Assembly (NCBI GenBank): GCA_023458055.1
Contig: JAEXAW010000055.1
Coordinates: 1 to 9,589, forward strand
Source: Pseudomonadota bacterium
GTDB lineage: Bacteria > Pseudomonadota > Alphaproteobacteria > Sphingomonadales > Sphingomonadaceae
Length of the DNA: 9,589 nucleotides
Direction of reading: 5' to 3'
The position numbers were made by a program, and so were the translations under genes. The first letter of the stretch is position 1. Each line of letters starts with the position of its first letter. The notes under the pieces are model-generated. The model made no database searches, was not told the origin of the DNA, and was given only the letters and a program-made list of their open reading frames with translations. Shown here in pieces: positions 1 to 6,858 of the stretch.

Positions 1-2
1 CC

Positions 3-17
3 GTTACAGGCAAGCGT
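3..17 (+). repeat. End fragment of a dispersed palindromic repeat (inverted copy of 9273-9287)
   Basis: The motif GTTACAGGCAAGCGT at the window edge matches the reverse complement of 9273-9287 (GTTACAGGCAGGCGT) at 14 of 15 positions. At the right side this motif forms the outer end of a large palindrome. The body of the left copy, if present, would therefore lie upstream of this window. The remainder of 18-64 shows nothing recognisable. A 15-nt match is short, so relatedness is supported mainly by both copies lying near the hairpins at the two ends of the operon. Confidence 0.45.
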
Positions 18-64
18 AGAACCCCAAACCGACAAGATAATTTATCAAGGTAGGTTTTGTTCTC

Positions 65-126
65 ATTTAGCACATTTGGTTTTTGCCAACGCACATACCA
101 ATCACAAAAAACCAAAAGAGCTAAAT
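65..126. repeat. Imperfect hairpin, left copy of the A-type palindromic element
   Basis: Arms 65-84 and 107-126 pair at 18 of 20 positions around a 22-nt loop. The two mismatches are A-A on the plus strand and flank a single C-G pair (GCACATTTG opposite CAAAAGAGC). The same design, with the same two A-A mismatches, is seen at 9158-9220, although the outer stem (TTAGC/GCTAA here, GTGGC/GCCAC there) and the inner stem differ with paired changes. It lies about 18 nt past the stop codon of the last operon gene. No T-run follows it on the minus strand, so it is not a classical intrinsic terminator, though it could stabilise the transcript end. Confidence 0.75.
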
Positions 127-144
127 TTTTCCTTCCCTACAAAC

Positions 145-1041
145 TCACAAAGACTTTTCTATCGTATCAAACTCAAAAGAAAATCCGGTGCTTTTTAATT
201 TATCGTTGCTGACTTTTGAACCTTCTAAAAGCATCACCGCCATTTCGCCAAAGAGCAAACGAATGACAAAAGCAGGAGCATTGGGTAAGAAACTTTTCTT
301 TCCAAAAGATTTCAATAAGACTTTTGAGAAATCGTTCATTGTAATTTGTTCAGTGGCAACGGCATTATAAATTCCGCTAAGTTGAGGATTAGAAAGAAAA
401 AAATCGTACAATCTCAATAAATCACGAATGTCTATCCAAGGTAAATATTGTTCGCCAGAACCTAAAGAAACATTTATTCCAAGTTGGGCTAACGGGCTTA
501 GTTTTTTAACCATTCCACCCTCTTTTCCAAGAATTACGCCTTTGCGTAAAATAACAGTACGAACACCTAAATCCTTAAACTTTAAAGCAGCATCTTCCCA
601 TTTCTGACAAACAGAAGCTAAAAAATTGTTTCCGCTTTCCGAAGTTTCTGCAAATGTCTTCTCCGTTGTTACGGCACCATAAAACCCGACAGCAGAGGAC
701 GAAATAAAGGTGTTGATGTTGAATTTATTCTCCGAAATATATTGATATAATAAGTTAATGGATTTTATGCGACTGTCAATAATTTCCTTTTTTCGGTCGT
801 TGGTCCATCGCTTTTCGCCAATGTTTGCACCGGTCAGATTAATTAGAATTTCTACTCCTTCAAATGCTTTTTTGTCGATGTATTGTCGTTCAAAATCCCA
901 CCGAAAAAAGCAAATATTTTCTGTTGAATTAGCACTTGGTTTTCGGGTTAAAACATGAATAGAATAGCCTTTTCCCACTAAAAAATCAATGAGTTGTTTT
1001 CCAACAAAACCGGTTCCTCCTGCTATTAATATTTTTTTCAT
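145..1041 (-). CDS. TIGR01777-family NAD(P)-dependent epimerase (SulA/YfcH-like)
   Basis: This is an extended short-chain dehydrogenase/reductase of about 298 residues, the normal length for the family. The N-terminus has a Rossmann nucleotide-binding loop GGTGFVG (residues 8-14). SSSAVGFYG (114-122) supplies the active-site Tyr region and PWIDIRDL (201-208) is a family hallmark. A C-terminal DUF1731-type segment (about 250-298) ends in GFSFEF. The true substrate of this family is generally unknown. The frame stays open upstream to an ATG at 1113, adding 24 residues, but that stretch is the idi remnant read in another frame. The family normally begins MKKILI, so I place the start at 1039-1041, preceded by an A/G-rich tract. 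It is the last gene of the operon. A direct role in pigment synthesis is not shown. Confidence 0.9.
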   Translation of the reverse strand: MKKILIAGGTGFVGKQLIDFLVGKGYSIHVLTRKPSANSTENICFFRWDFERQYIDKKAFEGVEILINLTGANIGEKRWTNDRKKEIIDSRIKSINLLYQYISENKFNINTFISSSAVGFYGAVTTEKTFAETSESGNNFLASVCQKWEDAALKFKDLGVRTVILRKGVILGKEGGMVKKLSPLAQLGINVSLGSGEQYLPWIDIRDLLRLYDFFLSNPQLSGIYNAVATEQITMNDFSKVLLKSFGKKSFLPNAPAFVIRLLFGEMAVMLLEGSKVSNDKLKSTGFSFEFDTIEKSL

Positions 1042-1057
1042 TTCTTCAATCTCTTTA

Positions 1058-1234
1058 CTAATTCCAGTATTTTTCAGCTGCTCTTTAGTGAAAGAGAAGT
1101 TCGCCCTGTTCATTCAATATAAATACCGACAATGCCCTATGCAGATGATCTTGGTACTGAGCAAACAACTTTTCCATTTCTCCGATAGGTTGATCTTGTT
1201 CATTGACAAGCAAAACATTGTTTGTTTCAATCAT
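1058..1234 (-). pseudogene. idi: Truncated remnant of isopentenyl-diphosphate isomerase (type I)
   Basis: An ATG at 1232-1234 opens 49 codons that read like the start of a Nudix-type IPP isomerase: NVLLVNEQDQPIG, then EMEKLFA, then LHRALSVFILNEQGELL. The frame stops at a TAA (1085-1087) where the family commonly has Gln, so one CAA-to-TAA change would explain it. Family-like residues RAAEKYWN continue past this stop to a TAG at 1058-1060. Everything after that is absent, including the conserved GLWTNTC..HP block, the Nudix helix and the catalytic Cys and Glu residues; about 120 of about 170 residues are missing. The position of the first metal-binding His (E. coli AAH) appears to be Gln (FAQ). 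The remnant starts 7 nt after the flavin reductase gene, so it was probably once an operon member supplying DMAPP. Recognition rests on memory of the family without an alignment run. Confidence 0.85.
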
Positions 1235-1241
1235 ATTTTTT

Positions 1242-1853
1242 TTACGGTTTTGCATATTTTAATCGGTTAATCAATTGTGTGGTGTGATAACCATCTAGCG
1301 AAGACCCCACTACAGTTCCGGCCTTTTCTATATCAAGCACACCATCTTCTTGCAACACATCATCTGTAAAATACACATCTAAGATTTCGCCTATAATTAA
1401 CAGCGTGTCATTACTTTTTATCGGTAATACCTCTTTTAGTTCCAAACCAATTTGTATAGACGACTCTTCAACGAAAGGTGCAATAAAAGTATTCTTATAA
1501 ATTGAAGTAAGACCAGTTTCGTCAAATTCAGATTGGTGGCGAGCGTAACGTGCGGACGTTTGATGTGCTTTCTTAAAAATATTTTGATTAACGTGATTAA
1601 TACTGTAATAATTCGTTTCTAGAATATTTTCCAGCGTATGTCTTTCTACCGAATTAGGGCGAGATATAAATCCCATTAATGGCGGATTTGCACCAATATG
1701 ACAAACCGAGTTAAAAATTGTCAAATTGGTTTGCCCTGAATTGCTTTTTGTTCCAATCAAATTAAGGCTTTTAAATCCACTTAGTGAATTGACAAAAGCA
1801 GTTCTTTTTAATTTTTCCATTTGAGCTATTTCCCCATTAGTATAATGCATCAT
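1242..1853 (-). CDS. Flavin reductase-like FMN-binding split-barrel protein
   Basis: The 203-residue protein matches the flavin reductase-like domain. SGFKSLNLIGTK (25-36) and TNLTIFNSVCHIGANPP (42-58) form the early strands of the split barrel that hold FMN. ISRP (63-66), HTLENILETNYYSIN (72-86) and AHQTSARY (96-103) follow the order typical of the family. IGLELKEVLPI and LLIIGEILDVY are the later barrel strands. Members bind FMN and either reduce free flavin with NAD(P)H or act as flavoproteins of unknown substrate. Two adjacent ATGs begin the frame and I use the first. The gene lies 15 nt after the photolyase gene. A role in supplying reduced flavin near a FAD-dependent photolyase is plausible but is inference from position only. 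Confidence 0.85.
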   Translation of the reverse strand: MMHYTNGEIAQMEKLKRTAFVNSLSGFKSLNLIGTKSNSGQTNLTIFNSVCHIGANPPLMGFISRPNSVERHTLENILETNYYSINHVNQNIFKKAHQTSARYARHQSEFDETGLTSIYKNTFIAPFVEESSIQIGLELKEVLPIKSNDTLLIIGEILDVYFTDDVLQEDGVLDIEKAGTVVGSSLDGYHTTQLINRLKYAKP

Positions 1854-1868
1854 AATTATAATCTATTT

Positions 1869-3164
1869 TCATTTTACTGCTTCACCATAAACTTTTAAAG
1901 CTCTATCTCTTGCAAAACGATGTTCTACTATCGGTTTTGGATATTTTTCAGTTCCAAATTCGGGTAACCATTGTTTGATGTATTCAAAATTTTTGTCGAA
2001 TTTTTCGGTTTGCAATGCAGGATTAAACACCCTGAAATAAGGTGCAGCATCGCAACCACAACCTGCTGCCCATTGCCAGTTTCCGTTGTTGGCAGACAAA
2101 TCGTAATCATTCAGCTTTTCAGCGAAATACGCTTCGCCCCAACGCCAATCTATCAGCAAATGTTTGCACAAAAAACTGGCAACAATCATCCTAACCCGAT
2201 TGTGCATATAACCTGTTTCATTGAGTTGTCGCATTCCGGCATCCACAATCGGATAACCAGTTTTTCCTGCACACCAATGTTCAAATTCCTGTTCATTATT
2301 CCGCCACTGAATATTGTCGTACTTCGCTTTGAAAGACTGATTGACCACCTTTGGAAAATGATACAAAATCTGCATAAAAAACTCACGCCAAATCAGTTCG
2401 CTCAACCAAGTTTGATTGTGTTGAAAAGCAAATTCAACGCATTTACGAATACTGATTGTGCCAAATCGTAATGCAATGCCCAACTGTGTGGTGCGTTGCA
2501 AAGCAGGAAAATCCCTGTATTTATCGTAATCAGTTATGATTGACAAATCAAGGATTGGTTTTTCAAAAACCATATCCGTTTTATGAAAACCAATTTCTTT
2601 TAGAGAATGGATTTCAGTGAAATTCTGCTTCAAAAAACCAGTATAATCCGCTTCATGAACTTGATAATCCTTTTCTGTCAGCAGTTCTTTCCATTTTTTG
2701 GAATAAGGCGTGTAAACCGAGTAAGGCGTTCCATCGTTTTTTACAACATCATTTTTATCAATAATAACTTGGTCTTTGAATGCCTTAAAAGGAATGTTTT
2801 GATTTTTGAAAAAGGTATAAATCTCCGTATCTCGCCTTATAGCTTTCGGTTCGTAATCCCGATTACAAAACACTGATTGAATGTCGTATTCCTCAGAAAG
2901 TTGTTGGAATATTTCCAATGGTTTTCCATAAAAAGAAGTCAGTTTAGAACCGTATTTTTTCAATTCCAAATTGATTACCAAAAGTGCCTGATGAATGTAA
3001 TCGACACGTCTGTCTTTTTTGTCTTCCAATTGCTCCAAAATCGTTTCATCAAAAATAAAAATCGGAAACACAGCAAATCCCGAAGCCAATGCCTGACATA
3101 AACCTACATTGTCTTCCAACCGCAAATCCCTACGAAACCAAAAAATGGATATTTTATTTTTCAT
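1869..3164 (-). CDS. phrB: Deoxyribodipyrimidine photolyase, class I (cryptochrome/photolyase family)
   Basis: At 431 residues this is a normal-length class I photolyase. It uses blue light and FADH- to split cyclobutane pyrimidine dimers in UV-damaged DNA. The N-terminal antenna domain begins FWFRRDLRLEDN (8-19) and holds NRDYEP (101-106). The FAD-binding half contains SELIWREFF (255-263), TGYPIVDAGMRQL (302-314), MHNRVRM (320-326) and ANNGNWQWA (358-366). Trp297, Trp340 and Trp363 correspond to the E. coli electron-transfer triad (W306, W359, W382). Asn359 lies where CPD photolyases carry the Asn near flavin N5 (E. coli N378). These points favour a repair enzyme over a signalling cryptochrome. 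The start overlaps the TspO-like stop by 4 nt (ATGA), so the gene is coupled to the pigment operon. Confidence 0.95.
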   Translation of the reverse strand: MKNKISIFWFRRDLRLEDNVGLCQALASGFAVFPIFIFDETILEQLEDKKDRRVDYIHQALLVINLELKKYGSKLTSFYGKPLEIFQQLSEEYDIQSVFCNRDYEPKAIRRDTEIYTFFKNQNIPFKAFKDQVIIDKNDVVKNDGTPYSVYTPYSKKWKELLTEKDYQVHEADYTGFLKQNFTEIHSLKEIGFHKTDMVFEKPILDLSIITDYDKYRDFPALQRTTQLGIALRFGTISIRKCVEFAFQHNQTWLSELIWREFFMQILYHFPKVVNQSFKAKYDNIQWRNNEQEFEHWCAGKTGYPIVDAGMRQLNETGYMHNRVRMIVASFLCKHLLIDWRWGEAYFAEKLNDYDLSANNGNWQWAAGCGCDAAPYFRVFNPALQTEKFDKNFEYIKQWLPEFGTEKYPKPIVEHRFARDRALKVYGEAVK

Positions 3165-3949
3165 GCAGGAACGGAACTATTTCGCTTTTTTAAAATGTCT
3201 TTGATGATGTAAATCAGGATACTGACCAACAGAATAGCTGCTATTGCCAAGGCGACGTTATGAACCATGTCATTTCTATCGTGATTAGCAACCGCAATAG
3301 CGACCAATGCCCAAACGGCTACACATGCAAAAGCGACCATTTTTTGTTTCCAAATCATAAATAAGTGAAGCAATCCCGCAATTGAAATCATAATAATAGT
3401 CCATGTCGTTTCGGAAATACCGAAGCCATTCCATTCGATTTTTACAAGAAAAGCTGCTATATTAGCTATCAGTGCAACCGAAATCCAACCTGCATAAATA
3501 GAAAAAGGTAATTTCAGAAATAGATTGGTTTTAACATCATTACTTCTAAATTCTTCTTTGGTATTCCCAATGATTTTGAACAAAGAAACAAGCAAAAAAA
3601 TCATAATTGGGACGGATAACAGCAAATAGCCATACATCCACGTCACAACCCACAAACTATTGCAAATACAGGAAATCACAAACCAACAGCCGATTTTCTG
3701 AACAGTTTTTTCTTTTGTTTCGGAATTTTTAGAGAAAGCACCATAATACAAGACAAAACCAAAAAGTCCTAAATAAATCAATCCCCAAATAGAGAATGCA
3801 TAACCTGCAGGAGTGAACAAACTAGGATATTTGGCAGAAATCGAAGCCATGGTTTCACCATTGAAAATACCTGTATTGGACAAGTAATTCATCAAGATAG
3901 TTACCACTAAAAAAATAACGTTTAATAATTGAAAAGTTTTTTTCATCAT
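3161..3949 (-). CDS. TspO/MBR-like (tryptophan-rich sensory type) polytopic membrane protein
   Basis: The 262-residue protein is almost entirely hydrophobic, with about eight possible membrane segments near residues 7-24, 47-70, 88-106, 108-128, 147-169, 181-200, 205-222 and 230-251. TPAGYAFSIWGLIYLG (46-61) resembles the conserved Pro/Trp/Tyr loop and helix of TspO proteins, and Trp is frequent throughout. Classical TspO has five helices and about 155-160 residues, so this is a longer variant of a kind I associate with Bacteroidota. TspO proteins bind tetrapyrroles and cholesterol-like ligands, and in Rhodobacter they modulate photopigment gene expression. Here the position inside a carotenoid operon suggests a light or porphyrin-stress link. 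Assignment to the family is good; function is inferred. It overlaps the cyclase gene by 4 nt. Confidence 0.7.
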   Translation of the reverse strand: MMKKTFQLLNVIFLVVTILMNYLSNTGIFNGETMASISAKYPSLFTPAGYAFSIWGLIYLGLFGFVLYYGAFSKNSETKEKTVQKIGCWFVISCICNSLWVVTWMYGYLLLSVPIMIFLLVSLFKIIGNTKEEFRSNDVKTNLFLKLPFSIYAGWISVALIANIAAFLVKIEWNGFGISETTWTIIMISIAGLLHLFMIWKQKMVAFACVAVWALVAIAVANHDRNDMVHNVALAIAAILLVSILIYIIKDILKKRNSSVPA

Positions 3950-4641
3950 GCTTCGATTTTATTTTTTGAAAATAGCTTGAAAAAATACAAGACCAATAGA
4001 AATTGTGTATAGCCATAAACAGCGTCTTCGATGGGAATGGTAATCATTCTACTACCAAGAAAATTATTAGGATTGTAATTGACAATTGGTGACTCCAACC
4101 CAAAACCCGTCAACACGCCATTTACAGGAAAGAAACCGAGCATCAATACTGAAAACACAAACGATGCCTTGCTAATCCATTTTGCCCTAACAATAAAATG
4201 CAGGTAGATTAAAGTTAAAATAGTCGCAATTGCGGTAACCAATGTGTAAATTTTATCGTAATGCAATAAAGCAACCACCGAACAAACAATCACAGTGACA
4301 AATACAATCAGGTTATTGAAACCCGAAAGCCATTCCATTTTGTAAAATTTATCTAAACAATAATACGTGAACACGCATGAAAATGGAATACAAATGAAAA
4401 ACAACCATTCTTCCAATGGCAAACCAGCGATTACGATACCAAGAGTATAATCGGTATTGAACCACCAAACGCCCTTTGCTGTAAACCACACATCCCAAGC
4501 AATAAACGGAATGGCAACAAGAACCGCAGCCTTGATAAATGCTCCAAAATGCCTATCGAAGCGTAAACGCCTGTCAAATGAGGCAACAAAACAAATAATA
4601 GCCGAAAAAAACAGAACTAAAGAGTAGGTATATGCCATCAT
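3946..4641 (-). CDS. crtYcd: Lycopene cyclase, fused CrtYc-CrtYd membrane type
   Basis: This integral membrane protein of 231 residues would close the ends of lycopene to give beta-carotene. It holds two tandem lycopene cyclase domains, each marked by a Pro-x-Glu helix motif: PLEEWLFF (75-82) in the first half and PIEDAVYG (203-210) in the second. AWDVWFTAKGVWWF (48-61) is the typical Trp-rich loop before the first motif. About six to seven transmembrane segments are visible. In actinobacteria the two halves are often separate genes (crtYc, crtYd), whereas in Bacteroidota and archaea they are fused as here. The second motif has Asp where many relatives have Glu. Two adjacent ATGs occur; the first overlaps the crtZ stop by 4 nt. 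Product specificity (beta versus other rings) is inferred from the neighbouring crtZ. Confidence 0.9.
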   Translation of the reverse strand: MMAYTYSLVLFFSAIICFVASFDRRLRFDRHFGAFIKAAVLVAIPFIAWDVWFTAKGVWWFNTDYTLGIVIAGLPLEEWLFFICIPFSCVFTYYCLDKFYKMEWLSGFNNLIVFVTVIVCSVVALLHYDKIYTLVTAIATILTLIYLHFIVRAKWISKASFVFSVLMLGFFPVNGVLTGFGLESPIVNYNPNNFLGSRMITIPIEDAVYGYTQFLLVLYFFKLFSKNKIEA

Positions 4642-5099
4642 TTTTTTGCGGAATTAAAATACATTCTAAAATATTTGAAAGGCACATACAAAAAGCCAAA
4701 ACACTCGCCTTCTTCTTTGCCCAAATGCTTATGATGTTGTTTGTGAGCCCTACGAAGTGCTAGAAAATATGGATTTTTGGTGTGCGTAAACACTTTCAGT
4801 CGTTGGTGGATAAAGATGTCGTGTACAAAGAAATAAGCCATTCCGTACAGCATAATACCCAATCCGATAAAGAACAGATAATTGAAATTTTGCAAAGAAC
4901 CAAAATACATCAAAGCAATGGTTGGTAATGCAAAAATCACAAAAAACCAATCGTTTTTTTCCAGTTCGCCTTCGTTGCTGTGATCGTGATGATCTCGGTG
5001 CAAAAACCACAAAAAGCCATGCATCACATACTTGTGAATAATCCAAGTAGCTCCTTCCATAGCGATGAATACGGCTATTGTGATGAGTACATTTATCAT
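4638..5099 (-). CDS. crtZ: Beta-carotene hydroxylase (fatty acid hydroxylase superfamily)
   Basis: The 153-residue membrane-bound di-iron enzyme adds hydroxyl groups at C3 and C3' of beta-carotene, giving beta-cryptoxanthin and then zeaxanthin. All histidine clusters expected for iron binding are present: HKYVMH (22-27), HRDHHDH (34-40), HDIFIH (93-98) and HKQHHKH (119-125). Hydrophobic stretches at about 1-20, 52-68 and 74-92 anchor it. Length matches bacterial CrtZ (about 150-175). The start overlaps the SRPBCC gene stop by 4 nt and the stop overlaps the cyclase start by 4 nt, so it sits in the middle of the coupled operon. No crtW ketolase is nearby, so zeaxanthin rather than astaxanthin is the likely local end product. 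Confidence 0.95.
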   Translation of the reverse strand: MINVLITIAVFIAMEGATWIIHKYVMHGFLWFLHRDHHDHSNEGELEKNDWFFVIFALPTIALMYFGSLQNFNYLFFIGLGIMLYGMAYFFVHDIFIHQRLKVFTHTKNPYFLALRRAHKQHHKHLGKEEGECFGFLYVPFKYFRMYFNSAKK

Positions 5100-5554
5100 T
5101 GGTTAAAAAGTTTTTCTAAAATGCCGTAACGGTAGTTAAAAATATGGTTGAGTTTGTTTTTGACAAATAAGCTGTGAGTGACAGTACCCAAAATTCCCAA
5201 AGGCAATTCATAATCAACAGTATCTTTTACCAAAACGCCTTTTTCATTGGGAATAAATTCGTGAAAATGGTTCCAATATTTGTACGGTCCTTTTTGCTGA
5301 AAGTCGGCAAAGCTCTTATTATGTTCTACTTGTGTTATTTTGGTTTTCCATTTCATCGGAATTTTTAGAAAAGGCGATACTTTATATTCAATAATCATTC
5401 CTTCGTAAATGGATGCATCCACTAATTCGGATGTTACCACAAAACCCATGTCTTTTGGAGTTATTTTTGCCAAATTAAAGGGCGATGAAAAGAATTGCCA
5501 AGCGGTATCAATGTCGCAATTCAGTTGTTGCTCTCTATATAATTGATGTCTCAT
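5096..5554 (-). CDS. SRPBCC-fold (START/Bet v1-like) protein of the carotenoid cluster
   Basis: The 152-residue soluble protein has the outline of the SRPBCC ligand-binding fold. An opening strand and helix, CDIDTAWQFFSSPFNLAKIT (13-32), is followed by beta strands around IEYKVSPFLKIPMKWKTKI (55-73), the motif GPYKYWNHFHEF (89-100), and a long C-terminal helix (about 125-150). Such proteins enclose hydrophobic ligands, and databases often call this group cell division inhibitor-like without good evidence. No signal peptide or membrane segment is seen. It follows the small secreted-protein gene by 3 nt and overlaps crtZ by 4 nt. Its fixed place next to pigment genes suggests binding or transfer of a carotenoid or isoprenoid intermediate, but that is inference. 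Confidence 0.75.
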   Translation of the reverse strand: MRHQLYREQQLNCDIDTAWQFFSSPFNLAKITPKDMGFVVTSELVDASIYEGMIIEYKVSPFLKIPMKWKTKITQVEHNKSFADFQQKGPYKYWNHFHEFIPNEKGVLVKDTVDYELPLGILGTVTHSLFVKNKLNHIFNYRYGILEKLFNQ

Positions 5555-5557
5555 GTT

Positions 5558-6013
5558 TTATTCTTTTAAAAGTATATCGATTTTGCTTTGCACCAGTTCA
5601 GAAGTAATTTTTGTGCGATGTGTTTTCAAGAATGCTTCATCCGTTTTTATCATCGAATTGTAACCCAAAAAAGAGGGTGCATTTTTCTGAACGGATAAAC
5701 GGATAAAACGTATTTCTGCATTATCCTTATCCGAGGAAACCGCTTTTTCAATGTTTTTCTTTCCTTGATTAAAGGTTTTTAGTTTACTCACCGGACTAAA
5801 AACATGATTTGCCCAAATGGTTTGTAAAGCACCCAAATAAGCCAAAAACAGCGGTGTTTGTTCTGCATCTTTCAAATCTTCAATCATTTGGCTACACAAT
5901 TTTTTATCCGTAACTGCCTTGTCATAATTCGCTCTCACATAATCCAATTCTATCGCAAATACGTTGAATTGCACCAGTAAACAGAACGTCAAAACACCGA
6001 TTACTTTCTTCAT
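5558..6013 (-). CDS. Small secreted protein of unknown function in the carotenoid cluster
   Basis: The 151-residue protein starts with a clear signal peptide (MKKVIGVLTF, hydrophobic core to about residue 17, likely cleavage after VFA at 20), so it is probably periplasmic. The mature part is helical and resembles a degenerate TPR: TPLFLAYLGALQTIWANH (53-70), then SKLKTFNQGKKNIEKAV (76-92), then AEIRFIRLSVQKNAPSFLGY (99-118). I recognise the pattern from pigment clusters of Bacteroidota but know of no assigned function. The start overlaps the crtB stop by 4 nt (ATGA) and the next gene follows after 3 nt, so expression is tied to the pathway. A chaperone-like or pigment-export role would be a guess. 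Confidence 0.7.
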   Translation of the reverse strand: MKKVIGVLTFCLLVQFNVFAIELDYVRANYDKAVTDKKLCSQMIEDLKDAEQTPLFLAYLGALQTIWANHVFSPVSKLKTFNQGKKNIEKAVSSDKDNAEIRFIRLSVQKNAPSFLGYNSMIKTDEAFLKTHRTKITSELVQSKIDILLKE

Positions 6014-6846
6014 AATACATTCATTTTAAAACGCACATAACTGCTCAATGCAACATATCCTTTCTGATAATCAGGTACCCGAACTCTATTGTTCAAAATA
6101 TCTTTTGACGATTTCTTTCTTATTTTCCTAAATAAAGAAATGTAATATTTATAAGCCAAATACACTCCAAATAAAGACGAAGCAGGTAATTTTTTTATAC
6201 CGATTAGTGCCTCTTTAAATTCCTGTTCGATTTCTTTTTCGATTTCAAATTTCACCTGATTATTAAACACATTCATGTCAATATTAGGGAAATACGTTCT
6301 GCCCAACAATTGATAATCGTCTTTTAAATCACGTAAAAAATTAATTTTTTGAAATGCCGAACCTAACTTCATTGCATAGGGTTTTAGCTCTTCGTATTTT
6401 TCCTTACTACCATCCGTAAAAACCTGCAAACACATCAATCCGACCACCTCAGCCGAACCATAAATGTACTCATTATATAGCTCCAAATTGTAATCTATCT
6501 TTTGCAAGTCCATTTCCATGCTGTGCAAAAATTGGTCGATGAGTGCTTTGTCAATCTGATATTTATGCACCGTTTCCTGAAAAGATTGCAATATGGGGTT
6601 GAGCGAAATGCCTTCTGCCAAAGCGTTTTCGGTATCTACTTTAAATCTATTCAGTAGTTTTTCTTTGTCATATCCATAAAAACTGTCCACGATTTCGTCT
6701 GCCAATCTCACATAACCATAAATCGCATAAATAGCCGAACGAATAGATGGTTTCAGAGCCAAAATCCCCAACGAAAAACTTGTGCTGTATTTCTTGGTGG
6801 TCATCTTGCTTACCGAGTAAGATAATTCGTCGAATAATTGTTTCAT
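6010..6846 (-). CDS. crtB: Phytoene synthase (squalene/phytoene synthase family)
   Basis: The 278-residue enzyme condenses two GGPP molecules head-to-head into phytoene, the first committed step of carotenoid synthesis. Both Mg-diphosphate binding motifs are intact: DEIVD (50-54) following YAIYGYVRLA, and DLKDD (173-177) in INFLRDLKDDYQLLGRTYFP. YGSAEVVG (129-136) is the conserved Gly-Ser helix region. Length is typical for the compact Bacteroidota form. I use the first ATG (6844-6846), 12 nt after the crtI stop. A later Met at residue 15 would remove conserved N-terminal helix. It could in principle be a squalene-type synthase, but pairing with crtI, crtZ and a lycopene cyclase makes phytoene synthase the clear reading. 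Confidence 0.95.
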   Translation of the reverse strand: MKQLFDELSYSVSKMTTKKYSTSFSLGILALKPSIRSAIYAIYGYVRLADEIVDSFYGYDKEKLLNRFKVDTENALAEGISLNPILQSFQETVHKYQIDKALIDQFLHSMEMDLQKIDYNLELYNEYIYGSAEVVGLMCLQVFTDGSKEKYEELKPYAMKLGSAFQKINFLRDLKDDYQLLGRTYFPNIDMNVFNNQVKFEIEKEIEQEFKEALIGIKKLPASSLFGVYLAYKYYISLFRKIRKKSSKDILNNRVRVPDYQKGYVALSSYVRFKMNVL

Positions 6847-6858
6847 AATACTCAGTTT

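Noticed and set aside
65..126. Left hairpin as an intrinsic terminator of the operon
   Set aside because: The position suits, but the stem is AT-rich with mismatches and no T-run follows on the minus strand; the similar hairpin upstream of the operon argues for a repeat family instead.
1971..2471. 166-codon plus-strand open frame opposite the photolyase gene
   Set aside because: The minus strand encodes a complete photolyase with all signature residues; the opposite frame is Cys/Phe/Ile-rich without domain features.
4750..5046. 98-codon minus-strand open frame inside crtZ
   Set aside because: It is an alternative frame of crtZ; the crtZ frame has all His motifs and correct overlaps with its neighbours.
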